Positions 44,252 through 53,189 of a DNA stretch of 64,000 nt are shown piece by piece. The DNA is from Serinibacter arcticus (GTDB lineage: Bacteria > Actinomycetota > Actinomycetes > Actinomycetales > Beutenbergiaceae): positions 2,604,001 to 2,668,000 of the forward strand of contig NZ_PYHR01000002.1 of the NCBI RefSeq assembly GCF_003121705.1, read 5' to 3'. How positions within the stretch are numbered: the stretch's first letter is position 1; the number at the start of each line of letters is the position of its first letter. Both the position numbers and the translations under genes were made by a program. The notes beneath the pieces are model-generated. The model had not been told where the DNA came from, ran no database searches, and saw only the letters and a program-made list of their open reading frames with translations.

Positions 44252-47200
44252 GTGAAAAACCTGCTCGCACGCAGGTCGCCCGGCGTCCGCCGCGCGATCG
44301 CGGCAGCCGCCGCCGCCACCGTGGCAGTACCCATGTCCTTCGCCGCGATGGCCTCGGCCACCGCGGTCCCCCTCCCCTCGCCCGAGCCGGAGATCGTCGT
44401 CGAGGAGGAGGACTTCTCCGTCCTCGTCTTCTCCAAGACCGCGGGCTTCCGCCACGACTCCATCCCCGCCGGCATCGCCGCGATCGAGAAGCTCGGCGAG
44501 GAGAACAACTTCGCCGTCGACACCACCGAGGACTCCACGCAGTTCACGGACGAGAACCTCGCCAACTACGACGCCGTCATCTGGCTGTCGACCACCGGCG
44601 ACGTCCTCAACGCCGAGCAGCAGGAGGCGTTCGAGACCTACATCGGCAACGGCGGCGGCTACGCCGGCGTCCACGCCGCCTCCGACACCGAGTACGACTG
44701 GCCCTGGTACGGCGAGCTCGTCGGCGCCTACTTCGCCGGTCACCCCCAGAACCAGACCGCCACCATCAAGGTCGAGGACCACGCGCACGACTCCACCGCG
44801 CACCTGGACGACGAGTGGGTGCGCTACGACGAGTGGTACAACTTCCGCTCCAACCCGCGCGACACCGTGCACGTGCTCGCCTCGCTCGACGAGACGACCT
44901 ACCAGGCCGGCGCCTCGGCCATGGGGATCGACCACCCCATCGCCTGGTGCCACACCTTCGACGGCGGCCGCTCCTGGTACACCGGTGGCGGCCACACGAT
45001 CGAGTCCTTCGAGGAGCCCGACTTCGTGCGGCACCTGCTGGGAGGCATCCAGACCGCCGCGGGCGCCGTCGAGAGCGACTGCACCGCGACGCAGAGCTCG
45101 AGCTTCGAGCGCGTCGACCTCAGCGACTCCACGTCCAACCCGATGGCGCTGAAGGTGGCCGACGACGGCACCGTCTTCTACATCGAGCGTGACGGCCGGG
45201 TGCAGCGCATCGACGCCGACACCACCGTGACCACGACGGTCCTCGACCTCAGCGTCACGCAGAGCAACGAGGACGGCCTGCTCGGGATCACCCTCGACCC
45301 GAACTTCTCCGACAACGGCTGGGTGTACCTGTACTGGTCGCCCACCGACCTCGGTGGTTCCGGGCCGCACAACCGGATCTCGCGGTTCACCTACGACGCG
45401 GTCGCCCAGACGATCGACCCCGCGAGCGGCGTCACGCTGCTCGAGGTGGCCACGCAGCGCGACACGTGCTGCCACGCCGGCGGCGACATGCTGTTCGACG
45501 ACGAGGGCAACCTGATCCTCGCCACGGGCGACAACACGAACCCGTTCGAGTCCGGCGGGTTCTCGCCGATCGACGAGCGCGCGGGCCGCTCCAGCTACGA
45601 CGCCCAGGGCACGTCGGCCAACAGCAACGACCTGCGCGGCAAGCTCATCCGCATCACGCCGCAGGACGACGGCACCTACACGGTGCCCGAGGGCAACATG
45701 TTCGCGCCGGGCACGGAGCTGACCCGCCCCGAGATCTACGCGATGGGGCTGCGCAACCCGTTCCGGATCGGCATCGACCACACCTCCGGGAACCTGCTCG
45801 TGGCCGACTACGGCCCCGACAGCAGCCAGGCCTCGCCCACGCGCGGCCCGATCGGGACCGTGGAGTGGAACATCGTGGCCGAGCCCGGCTTCTACGGCTG
45901 GCCGCACTGCACCGGTGACAACGCCGGGTACAACGACTACAACTTCGCGACCGGGCAGTCCGGCGAGCCCTTCGACTGCACCGGCGGCGTGGTCAACGAC
46001 TCCCCGAACAACACCGGGCTGACGGAGCTCCCGCCCGCCATCCCCGCGGAGATCTACTACAACGCGGGCGGCTCGCCCACGACGCCGGAGATCGGCGGCG
46101 GCGGTGCGCCCATGGCGGGCGACACCTACGTCTACGACCCCGAGCTCGTCTCCGACGTCAAGTGGCCGGCCTACTGGGACGGCAAGGCGATGTTCGGCGA
46201 GTGGAACAAGGGCACGATGTACTCGATCCAGCTCGCACGCGAGGACCGGACCGACATCGTCGACGTCAACCGCGTCCTGCCGGGCATCTTCGACCCGTCC
46301 GTCGGCTTCAACCGACCGATGGACTTCGAGTTCGGGCCCGACGGCGCGCTGTACGTCATCGACTGGGGCTCGGGCTTCGGCGGCAACAACCCCAGCTCCG
46401 GCATCTTCAAGGTCAACTACGTGCTCGGCGAGGTCTCGCCGATCGCGCGGGCCACGGCCGACGTCACGAGCGGTCTCGCGCCGCTGGAGGTCTCCTTCTC
46501 CTCGGATGGCACGCGCCACCCGAACGGCGAGGCGATCACCCTCCAGTGGACCTTCGGCGACGGCTCCGAGCCGAGCACCGAGGCCAACCCCGTGCACGTG
46601 TACGAGGAGGAGGGCAGCTACGTCGCCCAGCTCACCGCCACGGACGCGGAGGGCCGCACCGGCGTCGCGAACGTCACGATCGTGGTGGGCAACATCGCGC
46701 CCACGATCACGATCACGTTCCCCGAGAACGGCGGCTTCTTCGACTTCGGTGACCAGGTCGCCTACGAGGTCGTCGTGGAGGACCCCGACGGCACGGTCGA
46801 CTGCGCCGACGTCACGCTGTTCACCGCGCTCGGCCACGACTCGCACGCCCACCCGTTCGAGGAGCTCTCGGGCTGCTCGGGAATGATCCAGACGGCGCGC
46901 GACGAGGGCCACGGCATCAGCGAGAACATCTTCTGGGTCATCGAGGCCAGCTACATCGACGACGGTGGCTCGGTCGGCGTGCCGCTGCGCGCCGACGACC
47001 TGCAGGTGCTCCAGCCCAAGACGCTCCAGGCCGAGTTCTTCACCTCGACCGGGCGCCTGGACTCCTCTGACGCGGCCGGCGACCCGGGCGTGGTCATCGA
47101 GCCGACGACGGACGTCGCCGGTGGCGGCTCCAACATCGGCTACATCGAGGCCGGTGACTGGTGGGCGTTCGACCCGATCAGCCTCGCGCAGATCGACACG

Positions 47201-49570
47201 ATCGCCCTGCGTGCCGCGTCGCCCGACGGCGGCGGGACCGTCTCGCTCCGCTGGAACGACCCCGAGGGGCCGGAGCTGGCGAGCATCGACGTGCCGGCCA
47301 CGGGTGACTGGCAGAGCTACGTCACCACCTCGGGCGCCCCGGTCGAGGTGCCCGAGGGCACCGGGACGCTCTACTTCGTGAGCCTGGACGGCGGACTCAA
47401 CGTCAACTGGGCCGAGTTCAACGGCCGCGGCGTCACGGACAACGTGCGCCCCGACGTCGCGCTCACGATCGACGACGCCACCCCGACGGCCCCCGCCACC
47501 GTGACCGCCACGGCCACGGCGTCGGACCCCGACGGCGAGGACAGCGAGCTCACCTACGAGTGGGACGCCGGCCTCGGTGACGGCTTCGCCGACGGCGGGC
47601 CGGAGTTCACCTTCACCTACGAGCAGGCGGGCACCTACCGCCTGCAGGTGCGGGTCACCGACCCCGGTGGCGCGTTCGCGGTGGAGTACCTCACCGTCAC
47701 GGTCGTCTCCGAGTCCTCCCCGCCGCCGATCTGCCTCACCGGCCGCTCGGACGACTTCCTGGGCGACGAGCTCGACGACGACCGGTGGACCACCGTGGTG
47801 CGCCGCGACCAGAACATCCGGGTCGCCGACGGCTCGCTGGTCATCCCGGCGAGCAAGACCGACATCTACGGGCCGGGCGGCGACGTCAGCAACATCGTGC
47901 TGCAGGAGCTGCCCGACGGCGACGTCGTCCTCACGACGGAGGTGAGCATCGCGGCCCGCGAGCAGTACCAGCAGGCCGGGCTGATCATCTACGGCGACGA
48001 CGACAACTACGCCAAGCTCGTGATCCAGGGCCGCACCGCCTCCCCGGACGCGGGGGCACGCATCGTGCAGCTCGCCGTCGAGGAGAACGGCACGGCGCAG
48101 GAGGTCAACACCAGCGGTCTCGGTGTCGACTTCCCGGACACCGTGCAGCTGCGCCTCGCCCTGACCGACGGGATCCTCACGGGTTCGTACTCGGCCGACG
48201 GCCAGTCGTGGACGGAGCTGCCGGACACGCTCGAGCTCGGTGAGGTGAGCGAGCTCGGTGAGCTGAAGGTCGGCCTCACGGCGTTCGCCAACACGTCGTC
48301 GGTCAGCCCCGTGATCGACGCGTCCTTCGGCTGGTTCCAGATCAGCCCGGACGACACGGCCACGACGCCCGGACCGGACGACCTCTTCGACGGTGACGCG
48401 CTCGACGCGTGCCGCTGGAGCGTGGTCCGCGAGGACACCGACCGGTACCGCGTCACGGACGGGTGGCTCGAGCTCGACACCACCCCGACGGACATCTACG
48501 GCACCGACAACGGCGAGGTTCCCAACATCGTCGTGCAGGCCCAGCCCGCCCAGGACTGGACCGTCGAGACGATCGTGGACGTCACCGCGCTGGACCAGCA
48601 GTACCAGCAGGGTGGTCTGATCCTGTACGGCGACGACGACAACTACGTGAAGCTCGACGTCGTCGCCCGCAACGCGGTGGGGTCGGCGCGCGACCTCGGT
48701 CTGGAGCTGCGCAGCGAGGCCGGCGGCGTCGTGCTCAACCCCCAGCCGGGGGTCGACGGGCTGGAGGGCGACGTGTTCCACCTGCGCCTGACCAAGGAGG
48801 GCGACACCTTCACGGGTGCCTTCTCCGCGAACGGCGAGACGTGGACGCCGCTGGCCGAGGCCGTGACGAACACGGGACTGGCCGAGGCCAGGGTCGGTCT
48901 GTTCGCGCTCGGCGCGGCGGCCGAGCCGATCGTTCCGGTGCGCTTCGACCACTTCCTCGTGGTCGACGACGAGGAGGTGCCGGTCGAGCAGGCGTTCGTG
49001 GACGTTCCCCCGGGCACGAAGTTCTTCACGGAGATCTCGTGGCTGGCGTCCGAGCGCATCTCCACCGGCTGGGTGCTGCCCGACGGCACGGCGGAGTTCC
49101 GTCCGGTCACGCCGGTGGCGCGCGATGCGATGGCGGCGTTCCTCTACCGCCTGGCGGGTGAGCCGGACTTCCAGCTGCCCGAGGTGTCGCCGTTCGTGGA
49201 CGTGCCGACGAGCAACCAGTTCTACACGGAGATCGCGTGGCTGAGCTCGGCAGGCATCTCCACCGGGTGGGACAACGGTGACGGCACGGCGAGCTTCCGC
49301 CCGCTGGAGCCGATCGCGCGCGACGCGATGGCGGCGTTCCTCTACCGCTACTCCGACGTCGAGGGCTACCCCGTCCCGGAGGTCTCGGCCTTCGACGACG
49401 TGCCCACGACGAACCAGTTCTTCACGGAGATCTCCTGGCTCGCGGAGAACGGGATCGCCACCGGGTGGATCGGTGAGGGCAACGACGGGACGGACATCTT
49501 CCGCCCGCTGAACCCCGTCAACCGTGACGCCATGGCGGCCTTCATGTACCGGCTGGAGCACATGGGCTAG
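44252..49570 (+). CDS. Exported multidomain ThuA / sorbosone-dehydrogenase-like protein with CBM6 and SLH-like repeats
   Basis: 1,772 aa. GTG 44252 follows AAGGAG. Signal peptide (basic VKNLLARRSPGVRR, then AIAAAAAATVAVPMSFAAMA). Order of domains: ThuA (about 50-285; VLVFSKTAGFRHDS, GGYAGVHAASD); glucose/sorbosone dehydrogenase-like beta-propeller (about 290-720; EDGLLGITLDPNF, GLRNPFRIGID, ADYGPDSS); PKD (about 728-816); CBM6-like (about 925-1055; GSNIGYIEAGDWWAF); second PKD (about 1066-1152); two tandem DUF1349-like beta sandwiches (about 1160-1365 and 1373-1570, both with QQxGLIxYGDDDNY); three SLH-like repeats (about 1583-1770). Probably a wall-associated enzyme oxidising a sugar or polyol. 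Divergent from a ROK regulator with its own ThuA gene. Confidence 0.93.
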   Translation: MKNLLARRSPGVRRAIAAAAAATVAVPMSFAAMASATAVPLPSPEPEIVVEEEDFSVLVFSKTAGFRHDSIPAGIAAIEKLGEENNFAVDTTEDSTQFTDENLANYDAVIWLSTTGDVLNAEQQEAFETYIGNGGGYAGVHAASDTEYDWPWYGELVGAYFAGHPQNQTATIKVEDHAHDSTAHLDDEWVRYDEWYNFRSNPRDTVHVLASLDETTYQAGASAMGIDHPIAWCHTFDGGRSWYTGGGHTIESFEEPDFVRHLLGGIQTAAGAVESDCTATQSSSFERVDLSDSTSNPMALKVADDGTVFYIERDGRVQRIDADTTVTTTVLDLSVTQSNEDGLLGITLDPNFSDNGWVYLYWSPTDLGGSGPHNRISRFTYDAVAQTIDPASGVTLLEVATQRDTCCHAGGDMLFDDEGNLILATGDNTNPFESGGFSPIDERAGRSSYDAQGTSANSNDLRGKLIRITPQDDGTYTVPEGNMFAPGTELTRPEIYAMGLRNPFRIGIDHTSGNLLVADYGPDSSQASPTRGPIGTVEWNIVAEPGFYGWPHCTGDNAGYNDYNFATGQSGEPFDCTGGVVNDSPNNTGLTELPPAIPAEIYYNAGGSPTTPEIGGGGAPMAGDTYVYDPELVSDVKWPAYWDGKAMFGEWNKGTMYSIQLAREDRTDIVDVNRVLPGIFDPSVGFNRPMDFEFGPDGALYVIDWGSGFGGNNPSSGIFKVNYVLGEVSPIARATADVTSGLAPLEVSFSSDGTRHPNGEAITLQWTFGDGSEPSTEANPVHVYEEEGSYVAQLTATDAEGRTGVANVTIVVGNIAPTITITFPENGGFFDFGDQVAYEVVVEDPDGTVDCADVTLFTALGHDSHAHPFEELSGCSGMIQTARDEGHGISENIFWVIEASYIDDGGSVGVPLRADDLQVLQPKTLQAEFFTSTGRLDSSDAAGDPGVVIEPTTDVAGGGSNIGYIEAGDWWAFDPISLAQIDTIALRAASPDGGGTVSLRWNDPEGPELASIDVPATGDWQSYVTTSGAPVEVPEGTGTLYFVSLDGGLNVNWAEFNGRGVTDNVRPDVALTIDDATPTAPATVTATATASDPDGEDSELTYEWDAGLGDGFADGGPEFTFTYEQAGTYRLQVRVTDPGGAFAVEYLTVTVVSESSPPPICLTGRSDDFLGDELDDDRWTTVVRRDQNIRVADGSLVIPASKTDIYGPGGDVSNIVLQELPDGDVVLTTEVSIAAREQYQQAGLIIYGDDDNYAKLVIQGRTASPDAGARIVQLAVEENGTAQEVNTSGLGVDFPDTVQLRLALTDGILTGSYSADGQSWTELPDTLELGEVSELGELKVGLTAFANTSSVSPVIDASFGWFQISPDDTATTPGPDDLFDGDALDACRWSVVREDTDRYRVTDGWLELDTTPTDIYGTDNGEVPNIVVQAQPAQDWTVETIVDVTALDQQYQQGGLILYGDDDNYVKLDVVARNAVGSARDLGLELRSEAGGVVLNPQPGVDGLEGDVFHLRLTKEGDTFTGAFSANGETWTPLAEAVTNTGLAEARVGLFALGAAAEPIVPVRFDHFLVVDDEEVPVEQAFVDVPPGTKFFTEISWLASERISTGWVLPDGTAEFRPVTPVARDAMAAFLYRLAGEPDFQLPEVSPFVDVPTSNQFYTEIAWLSSAGISTGWDNGDGTASFRPLEPIARDAMAAFLYRYSDVEGYPVPEVSAFDDVPTTNQFFTEISWLAENGIATGWIGEGNDGTDIFRPLNPVNRDAMAAFMYRLEHMG

Positions 49571-49610
49571 CCGCAGGCAGCAGCACGCCGGGCACGCCCG
49601 GCAGCACCTC

Positions 49611-49642
49611 GGCGCGGGACTGGGATCTCCCGGTCCCGCGCC
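49611..49642 (+). terminator. Strong hairpin terminator after the ThuA-dehydrogenase gene
   Basis: GGCGCGGGAC pairs with GTCCCGCGCC, and the inner GGGA/TCCC extends the stem to about 14 bp with one G-T wobble and a 2-4 base loop. It lies 40 bp after the stop, without a U-tract. Confidence 0.7.
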
Positions 49643-49713
49643 GGGGCGTCGGCTCCGCCGACACCTCATGACCTTTGCGACCCTTCACGACCCTTGCGAC
49701 CCGGAGGCCCGAC

Positions 49714-50361
49714 ATGACCCGACCCCGACCCACGACCGCGGCTCGCCTGCGGGCGTCGCTCGCCGCCCTGCTGCTCGGACTCCTGGGCGCGGTGGCGCTC
49801 GGTCCCGTGGCCGCGCAGGCGCACGGTGGCCCGATCACGATCGAGCTCGGCACCGACGGCGGCGGGGGTGTCGACGCGTTCCTCACCTACGTCAACGACG
49901 GCCACCCCGTGGAGGAGAGCGCGGCGATCACCGTCGTCGCGGTCTCGGACGCGGGGGAGGAGGTCGGGCCGCTCACCCTGCAGTCGGCGACCTCGGGGGT
50001 CGGCTGGTACCGCTCCGACGCCGGCGTGCTGGGCGAGGGGCACTGGACGGTGACGGCCACGGTCACCGAGCCGTCCGAGGTCGAGGCCACGGTCGAGCTC
50101 GACATCGTCGCGCCGCCGGTGCCCGAGGCGGCGCCGGAGTCGGCGCCGTCCGAGGCTGCTCCGGAGGTCGAGGCGGGCGGCGAGTCCGACGGGGCCGCCG
50201 AGACCGCCGCCGAGGGCACGACCGAGGTCGGCGACGCCGCGTCCGACACCACCGCGAGCGCGGGTTTCCCCTGGCTCGTGGTCGGTGGGGTGGTGCTGGT
50301 CGCGCTCGGAGCGACGATCGCCGTCGTGCTCAGCCGGCGCAAGCGGGCCGCGCGCGCCTGA
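49714..50361 (+). CDS. Secreted protein with C-terminal membrane anchor
   Basis: 215 aa. ATG 49714 follows CGGAGG by 6 bases. Signal peptide (RASLAALLLGLLGAVALGPVAAQAHG, cleavage probably after AQA), a beta-sandwich of about 95 residues (GGPITIELGTDGGGGVDAFLTYVNDG .. GHWTVTATV), a disordered Pro/Glu/Ala linker, then one transmembrane helix (FPWLVVGGVVLVALGATIAVVL) and a basic tail RRKRAARA. The mature N-terminal His is reminiscent of CopC-like copper proteins, but no further copper ligand is clear. Function unknown. Confidence 0.85.
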   Translation: MTRPRPTTAARLRASLAALLLGLLGAVALGPVAAQAHGGPITIELGTDGGGGVDAFLTYVNDGHPVEESAAITVVAVSDAGEEVGPLTLQSATSGVGWYRSDAGVLGEGHWTVTATVTEPSEVEATVELDIVAPPVPEAAPESAPSEAAPEVEAGGESDGAAETAAEGTTEVGDAASDTTASAGFPWLVVGGVVLVALGATIAVVLSRRKRAARA

Positions 50362-50390
50362 CCCCGCCCCGGCCGCCTCTGCCCCGCGCG

Positions 50391-50538
50391 CCTCGCTCTC
50401 TGCGGACGGACCTCGCTCTCTGCGGACGGTTGCTGACGCCGTCGTGCGCCCAGGCCCCTGACCTGCGGCGATGCTGCGGGCCGCCGCCGCGGCCGGATTC
50501 TGTCCGCAGACAGCGAGGGCCGTCCGCAGAGAGCGAGG
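50391..50538 (+). repeat. Paired inverted tandem repeats, REP/BIME-like element
   Basis: A 19-bp unit (core CTCGCTCTCTGCGGACGG) occurs twice in tandem (50391-50409, 50411-50429); after a 70-base spacer come two copies in the opposite orientation (about 50501-50518 with one mismatch, and 50520-50538 exact). The transcript could fold into a long double stem. It fills the gap between two convergently unrelated plus-strand genes and contains no open frame of interest. Confidence 0.75.
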
Positions 50539-50606
50539 CCGAAGCTGCTCGACGGCGTCCCGGGACGCAGCGGGCCGCGACCACGACGTCGAACTAGCCT
50601 GACGAG

Positions 50607-50876
50607 ATGACGCCGCTCTCGCGCCGCTCGCGCGCCCTTCCCCTCGTGATCGCCGCGAGCGGACTGATCCTCGTTGCCGGGTGCGGGGCGCCGGCGGCCT
50701 CGGAGTCGACCGCCACGTCGCCCGGAGGCGCGCTCGACTCTCCGTCGCCCCACGTCGACCCGTCCGGCTACGTGCCCTTCGACACCGACCTGTCGCTCGA
50801 GGAGGCGCAGGCGAGGGTTGAGTCCAACGGGCTGACGGACGACGTCATCGGCTACCGGTTCGAGAGCGACGCCTGA
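50607..50876 (+). CDS. Small lipoprotein
   Basis: 89 aa, ATG start. Type II signal peptide with lipobox LVAGC (LPLVIAASGLILVAGCGAP). The mature peptide is short: a Ser/Thr/Pro linker, then DTDLSLEEAQARVESNGLTDDVIGYRFE. No family recognised. Its stop codon sits at the first base of a 21-bp tandem repeat. Confidence 0.8.
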   Translation: MTPLSRRSRALPLVIAASGLILVAGCGAPAASESTATSPGGALDSPSPHVDPSGYVPFDTDLSLEEAQARVESNGLTDDVIGYRFESDA

Positions 50877-50937
50877 CCCGAAGGGCCTCGCGAACGACCC
50901 GAAGGGCCTCGCGAACGACCCGAAAGGCCTCGCGAAC
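50875..50937 (+). repeat. Three tandem 21-bp repeats
   Basis: Three head-to-tail copies starting inside the stop codon of the small lipoprotein gene; the third differs from the first two by one base. One frame reads (DPKGLAN)x3, but no start codon or ribosome binding site serves it. Each copy has a partial dyad around AGGGCCT. Confidence 0.85.
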
Positions 50938-51154
50938 GGATGGCGGACGAGCGGACGACCTCGACGGGCACACCCCTCGCCCCCGACGCGCGGCAGACTA
51001 GGCGGCGGCGAAGGACCGCGAGCGCGGAAGGGGGCGGGGTGAGCCGGACGTTCGGCACGTTCGTACCGCCGGGGAGGAGCCCGAGGCCCTCGTCGGCGCG
51101 CACCTGGACCGGCCGCTCGCCCGGACCCTCCACTTCGACGCGCTCACGCGCCCG

Positions 51155-51928
51155 GTGACGCAGGAGCACGTGGACGCGTTGCGCCGTCGGTCCCCGGTGC
51201 CGACCGGGAGATCCGCGACCCTGTGGCGCCGCGCCTGGCGCAAGCCCTGGCAGACGGGGGTCCTCGCCGGGGTGACGGGCGCCGTCGTCACCGCCGCGGT
51301 GCTCGCCGTCGCGACCTTCCCCGACGTCCGGCCGGCGCTCGCGGCCGCGGCGGTCGTCGCGCCGGCGTTCATCCTGCTCGGGGTCGTCGCGGCGGTCGTC
51401 ACCGCCCGGCGGCAGCGACGCCGGTGGACGCCGTCGGACCGGCTCGCCGAGTTCGCGGCGGTGAACGGGCTGCAGCCCGAGCCCGACCCGCACGCGAGCC
51501 TGCTCCCGCCCGCCGTCACCGCCCCGCCCGCAGCAGCCACCGAGGCCCGGCCCGCGCCCAGGGACGTGCGCCACGTCCTCGTCGTCCGCGGGATCGTCCA
51601 GGGCCGGGCCTTCGTGATCGGCACGAGGACGTCGAGGTCGGGCGCGCCCGGGGCGGACGCGGTCCAGCACCTGCGCTGGGCGGCGATCACGAGGGACCCG
51701 ACCCTCGAGCTGCCGGAGCAGGGGTGGGACACCTTCGTGGCCGGCTGCCGGGAGCTGCTCGGCGAGGGGGAGCTGCTGGTCGACCACGGCGATCGGTGGA
51801 TCACCGTCGGGCTCGACGACGACGACGCGCGCTCGCTGCGCCGCGTGCGGTCGCTGGTCGTGGCGATCGACCTGCTCCTCGGGCTCGAGGACGCGATCGA
51901 ACCGACGGACGCGCCGGTCGCGGAGTGA
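51155..51928 (+). CDS. Two-TM protein, paralogue of the 56971 gene; probable 5' frameshift
   Basis: 257 aa from GTG 51155. Two membrane helices (VLAGVTGAVVTAAVLAVATF and LAAAAVVAPAFILLGVVAAVV), a basic loop RRQRRRW, then a cytosolic domain (RLAEFAAVNGLQPEPDP..LLPPAV..VRGIVQGRAFVIGTRTSR). It aligns along its length with the 56971 protein. In the same frame before GTG 51155 the DNA still encodes DRPLARTLHFDALT, matching DRPLLETLRYDALT of the paralogue, but no start codon serves it. A well-placed GTG with GGAAGGGGG lies at 51039 in another frame; one extra G in the GGGG run near 51071-51074 would connect them. The true gene is probably 51039-51928. Function unknown. Confidence 0.82.
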   Translation: MTQEHVDALRRRSPVPTGRSATLWRRAWRKPWQTGVLAGVTGAVVTAAVLAVATFPDVRPALAAAAVVAPAFILLGVVAAVVTARRQRRRWTPSDRLAEFAAVNGLQPEPDPHASLLPPAVTAPPAAATEARPAPRDVRHVLVVRGIVQGRAFVIGTRTSRSGAPGADAVQHLRWAAITRDPTLELPEQGWDTFVAGCRELLGEGELLVDHGDRWITVGLDDDDARSLRRVRSLVVAIDLLLGLEDAIEPTDAPVAE

Positions 51929-51949
51929 CGCCGCCTCACGCCGGACGCC

Positions 51950-52912
51950 TCACGCCAGACCCTCGTCGTCGAGCTCGAACCGCACCTGACCGACCACCGT
52001 CCGGGCGTCGACCTCCAGCGGCATCCCGTCCGGCACGAGGCGCCGCGCCAGCGCGACGACGGCGTGCGCCGACGTCTCGATCGACGTCGGGTACCGCTCG
52101 GCCCACGTCGACCACACGACGACCTCCTCGGGCTCGCGGCCCGCGGTCGTGTCGACGTCGACGAGCTCGCCGTCGCGCACCGTGCGCACGAGGGCGGGCG
52201 CCCAGGGCACGGCGGTCCGCTCGCCGTCGTGACCGAGGGCCATCAGCGGCAGCAAGGTCTCGCGAGATACCGCATCGACCCCCGGCCTGAGCCGCCGACC
52301 AAACCCTGGCCTCGGCCGGGTCACCCACTCCGGGAGGAGGTCCCACGCCGTCCGGCACCGCAGACACGCCTCGGAGTAGGCGTACGGCATGAAGGAGCGC
52401 GGGGGGAGCTGCACGTGGGCCACCCGCCAGCACAGGTCGCACACCACCGCCGGGACGAGCCGGCACCCCACGAGCTGCCCGGGCGGTCGGCCGTGCGCGA
52501 GGCCGTGCGTGAGGCAGCCGCCGGTGCCGGAGGTCAGCCCGATCACGCGGACGCACGGGCCCGGCTCGGGGTCGCGACGTCGCACGATCCCGACGTCGAC
52601 GTCCCGGCGCGCCACGTAGCGGAAGCCGACGCCGGGCTCGTGGTCGAGCACGACGTCCTTCGCCCGCAGCCAGTCGAGCCAGTGCCGGACCTCGGCCGTG
52701 TCGCGCAGGGGAGCCTCGCCGTCGAGCAACCGCGTGGCGGCGAGCACGAGCCCCCACTCGGGCGCTTCCAGCATCGGCATCTCGAAGGCCCAGGGCACGC
52801 GGTCCCAGTCGTGACCGAGGGTGGCGAGGACCGCGTGGGGCAGCACCACCTCGAGGCTCGCGTTGTCGGGGTGGTCGGCGTGGGCCATGGCGATCCGGGG
52901 ACGACGAGACAT
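51950..52912 (-). CDS. Unknown protein with zinc-ribbon-like CxxC pair
   Basis: 320 aa, ATG start. Not recognised. Contains CDLCWRVAHVQLPPRSFMPYAYSEACLRC (about 163-192): CxxC, 22 residues, CxxC, a probable zinc site. The rest is mixed alpha/beta with many Arg. No signal peptide or membrane helix, so cytosolic. Convergent with the two-TM gene at its 3' side. Other frames over this stretch are Arg-rich shadows. Confidence 0.75.
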   Translation of the reverse strand: MSRRPRIAMAHADHPDNASLEVVLPHAVLATLGHDWDRVPWAFEMPMLEAPEWGLVLAATRLLDGEAPLRDTAEVRHWLDWLRAKDVVLDHEPGVGFRYVARRDVDVGIVRRRDPEPGPCVRVIGLTSGTGGCLTHGLAHGRPPGQLVGCRLVPAVVCDLCWRVAHVQLPPRSFMPYAYSEACLRCRTAWDLLPEWVTRPRPGFGRRLRPGVDAVSRETLLPLMALGHDGERTAVPWAPALVRTVRDGELVDVDTTAGREPEEVVVWSTWAERYPTSIETSAHAVVALARRLVPDGMPLEVDARTVVGQVRFELDDEGLA

Positions 52913-53092
52913 GGAGGAGGCTCCTCAGGCTGACGCCGTCGATCACGACGGCGGGACGCGTCTTCCCGCCGCGGGCTGCGGCGGGCGGGTCTTCCTCCGG
53001 GAGCACCGTGTCGCGTGACGCGGTTGCTGGCCAGCAAGCCGGAGGGCTTGTCGCTGGGCCTCGTGACCGGGATCGAGTCTGCCACGACGGCG

Positions 53093-53140
53093 ACGACGCC
53101 GCCCCCGGCGAGTCCGTGGACCCACCGGGGGCGGCGTCGT
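53093..53140 (-). terminator. Terminator hairpin after the GH13 gene
   Basis: ACGACGCCGCCCCCGG and its exact complement form a 16-bp stem around a 16-base loop, about 50 bp past the GH13 stop. No T-tract. It may work in both directions. Confidence 0.8.
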
Positions 53141-53189
53141 TCGTGCGGGTGGTGCGGGTCGTTCAGGTGGTGCTGAGGCTCAGCCCCGC

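Noticed and set aside
44210-49669. 1,819-codon open frame on the minus strand
   Set aside because: Antisense of the ThuA-dehydrogenase gene; the plus strand has signal peptide, domains and repeats.
50875-50937. CRISPR array
   Set aside because: The 21-bp units are directly adjacent with no spacers and no cas genes are present.
51936-53006. 356-codon minus-strand frame overlapping the zinc-ribbon protein
   Set aside because: Arg/Pro/Gly-rich shadow of the 51950-52912 gene in another frame.
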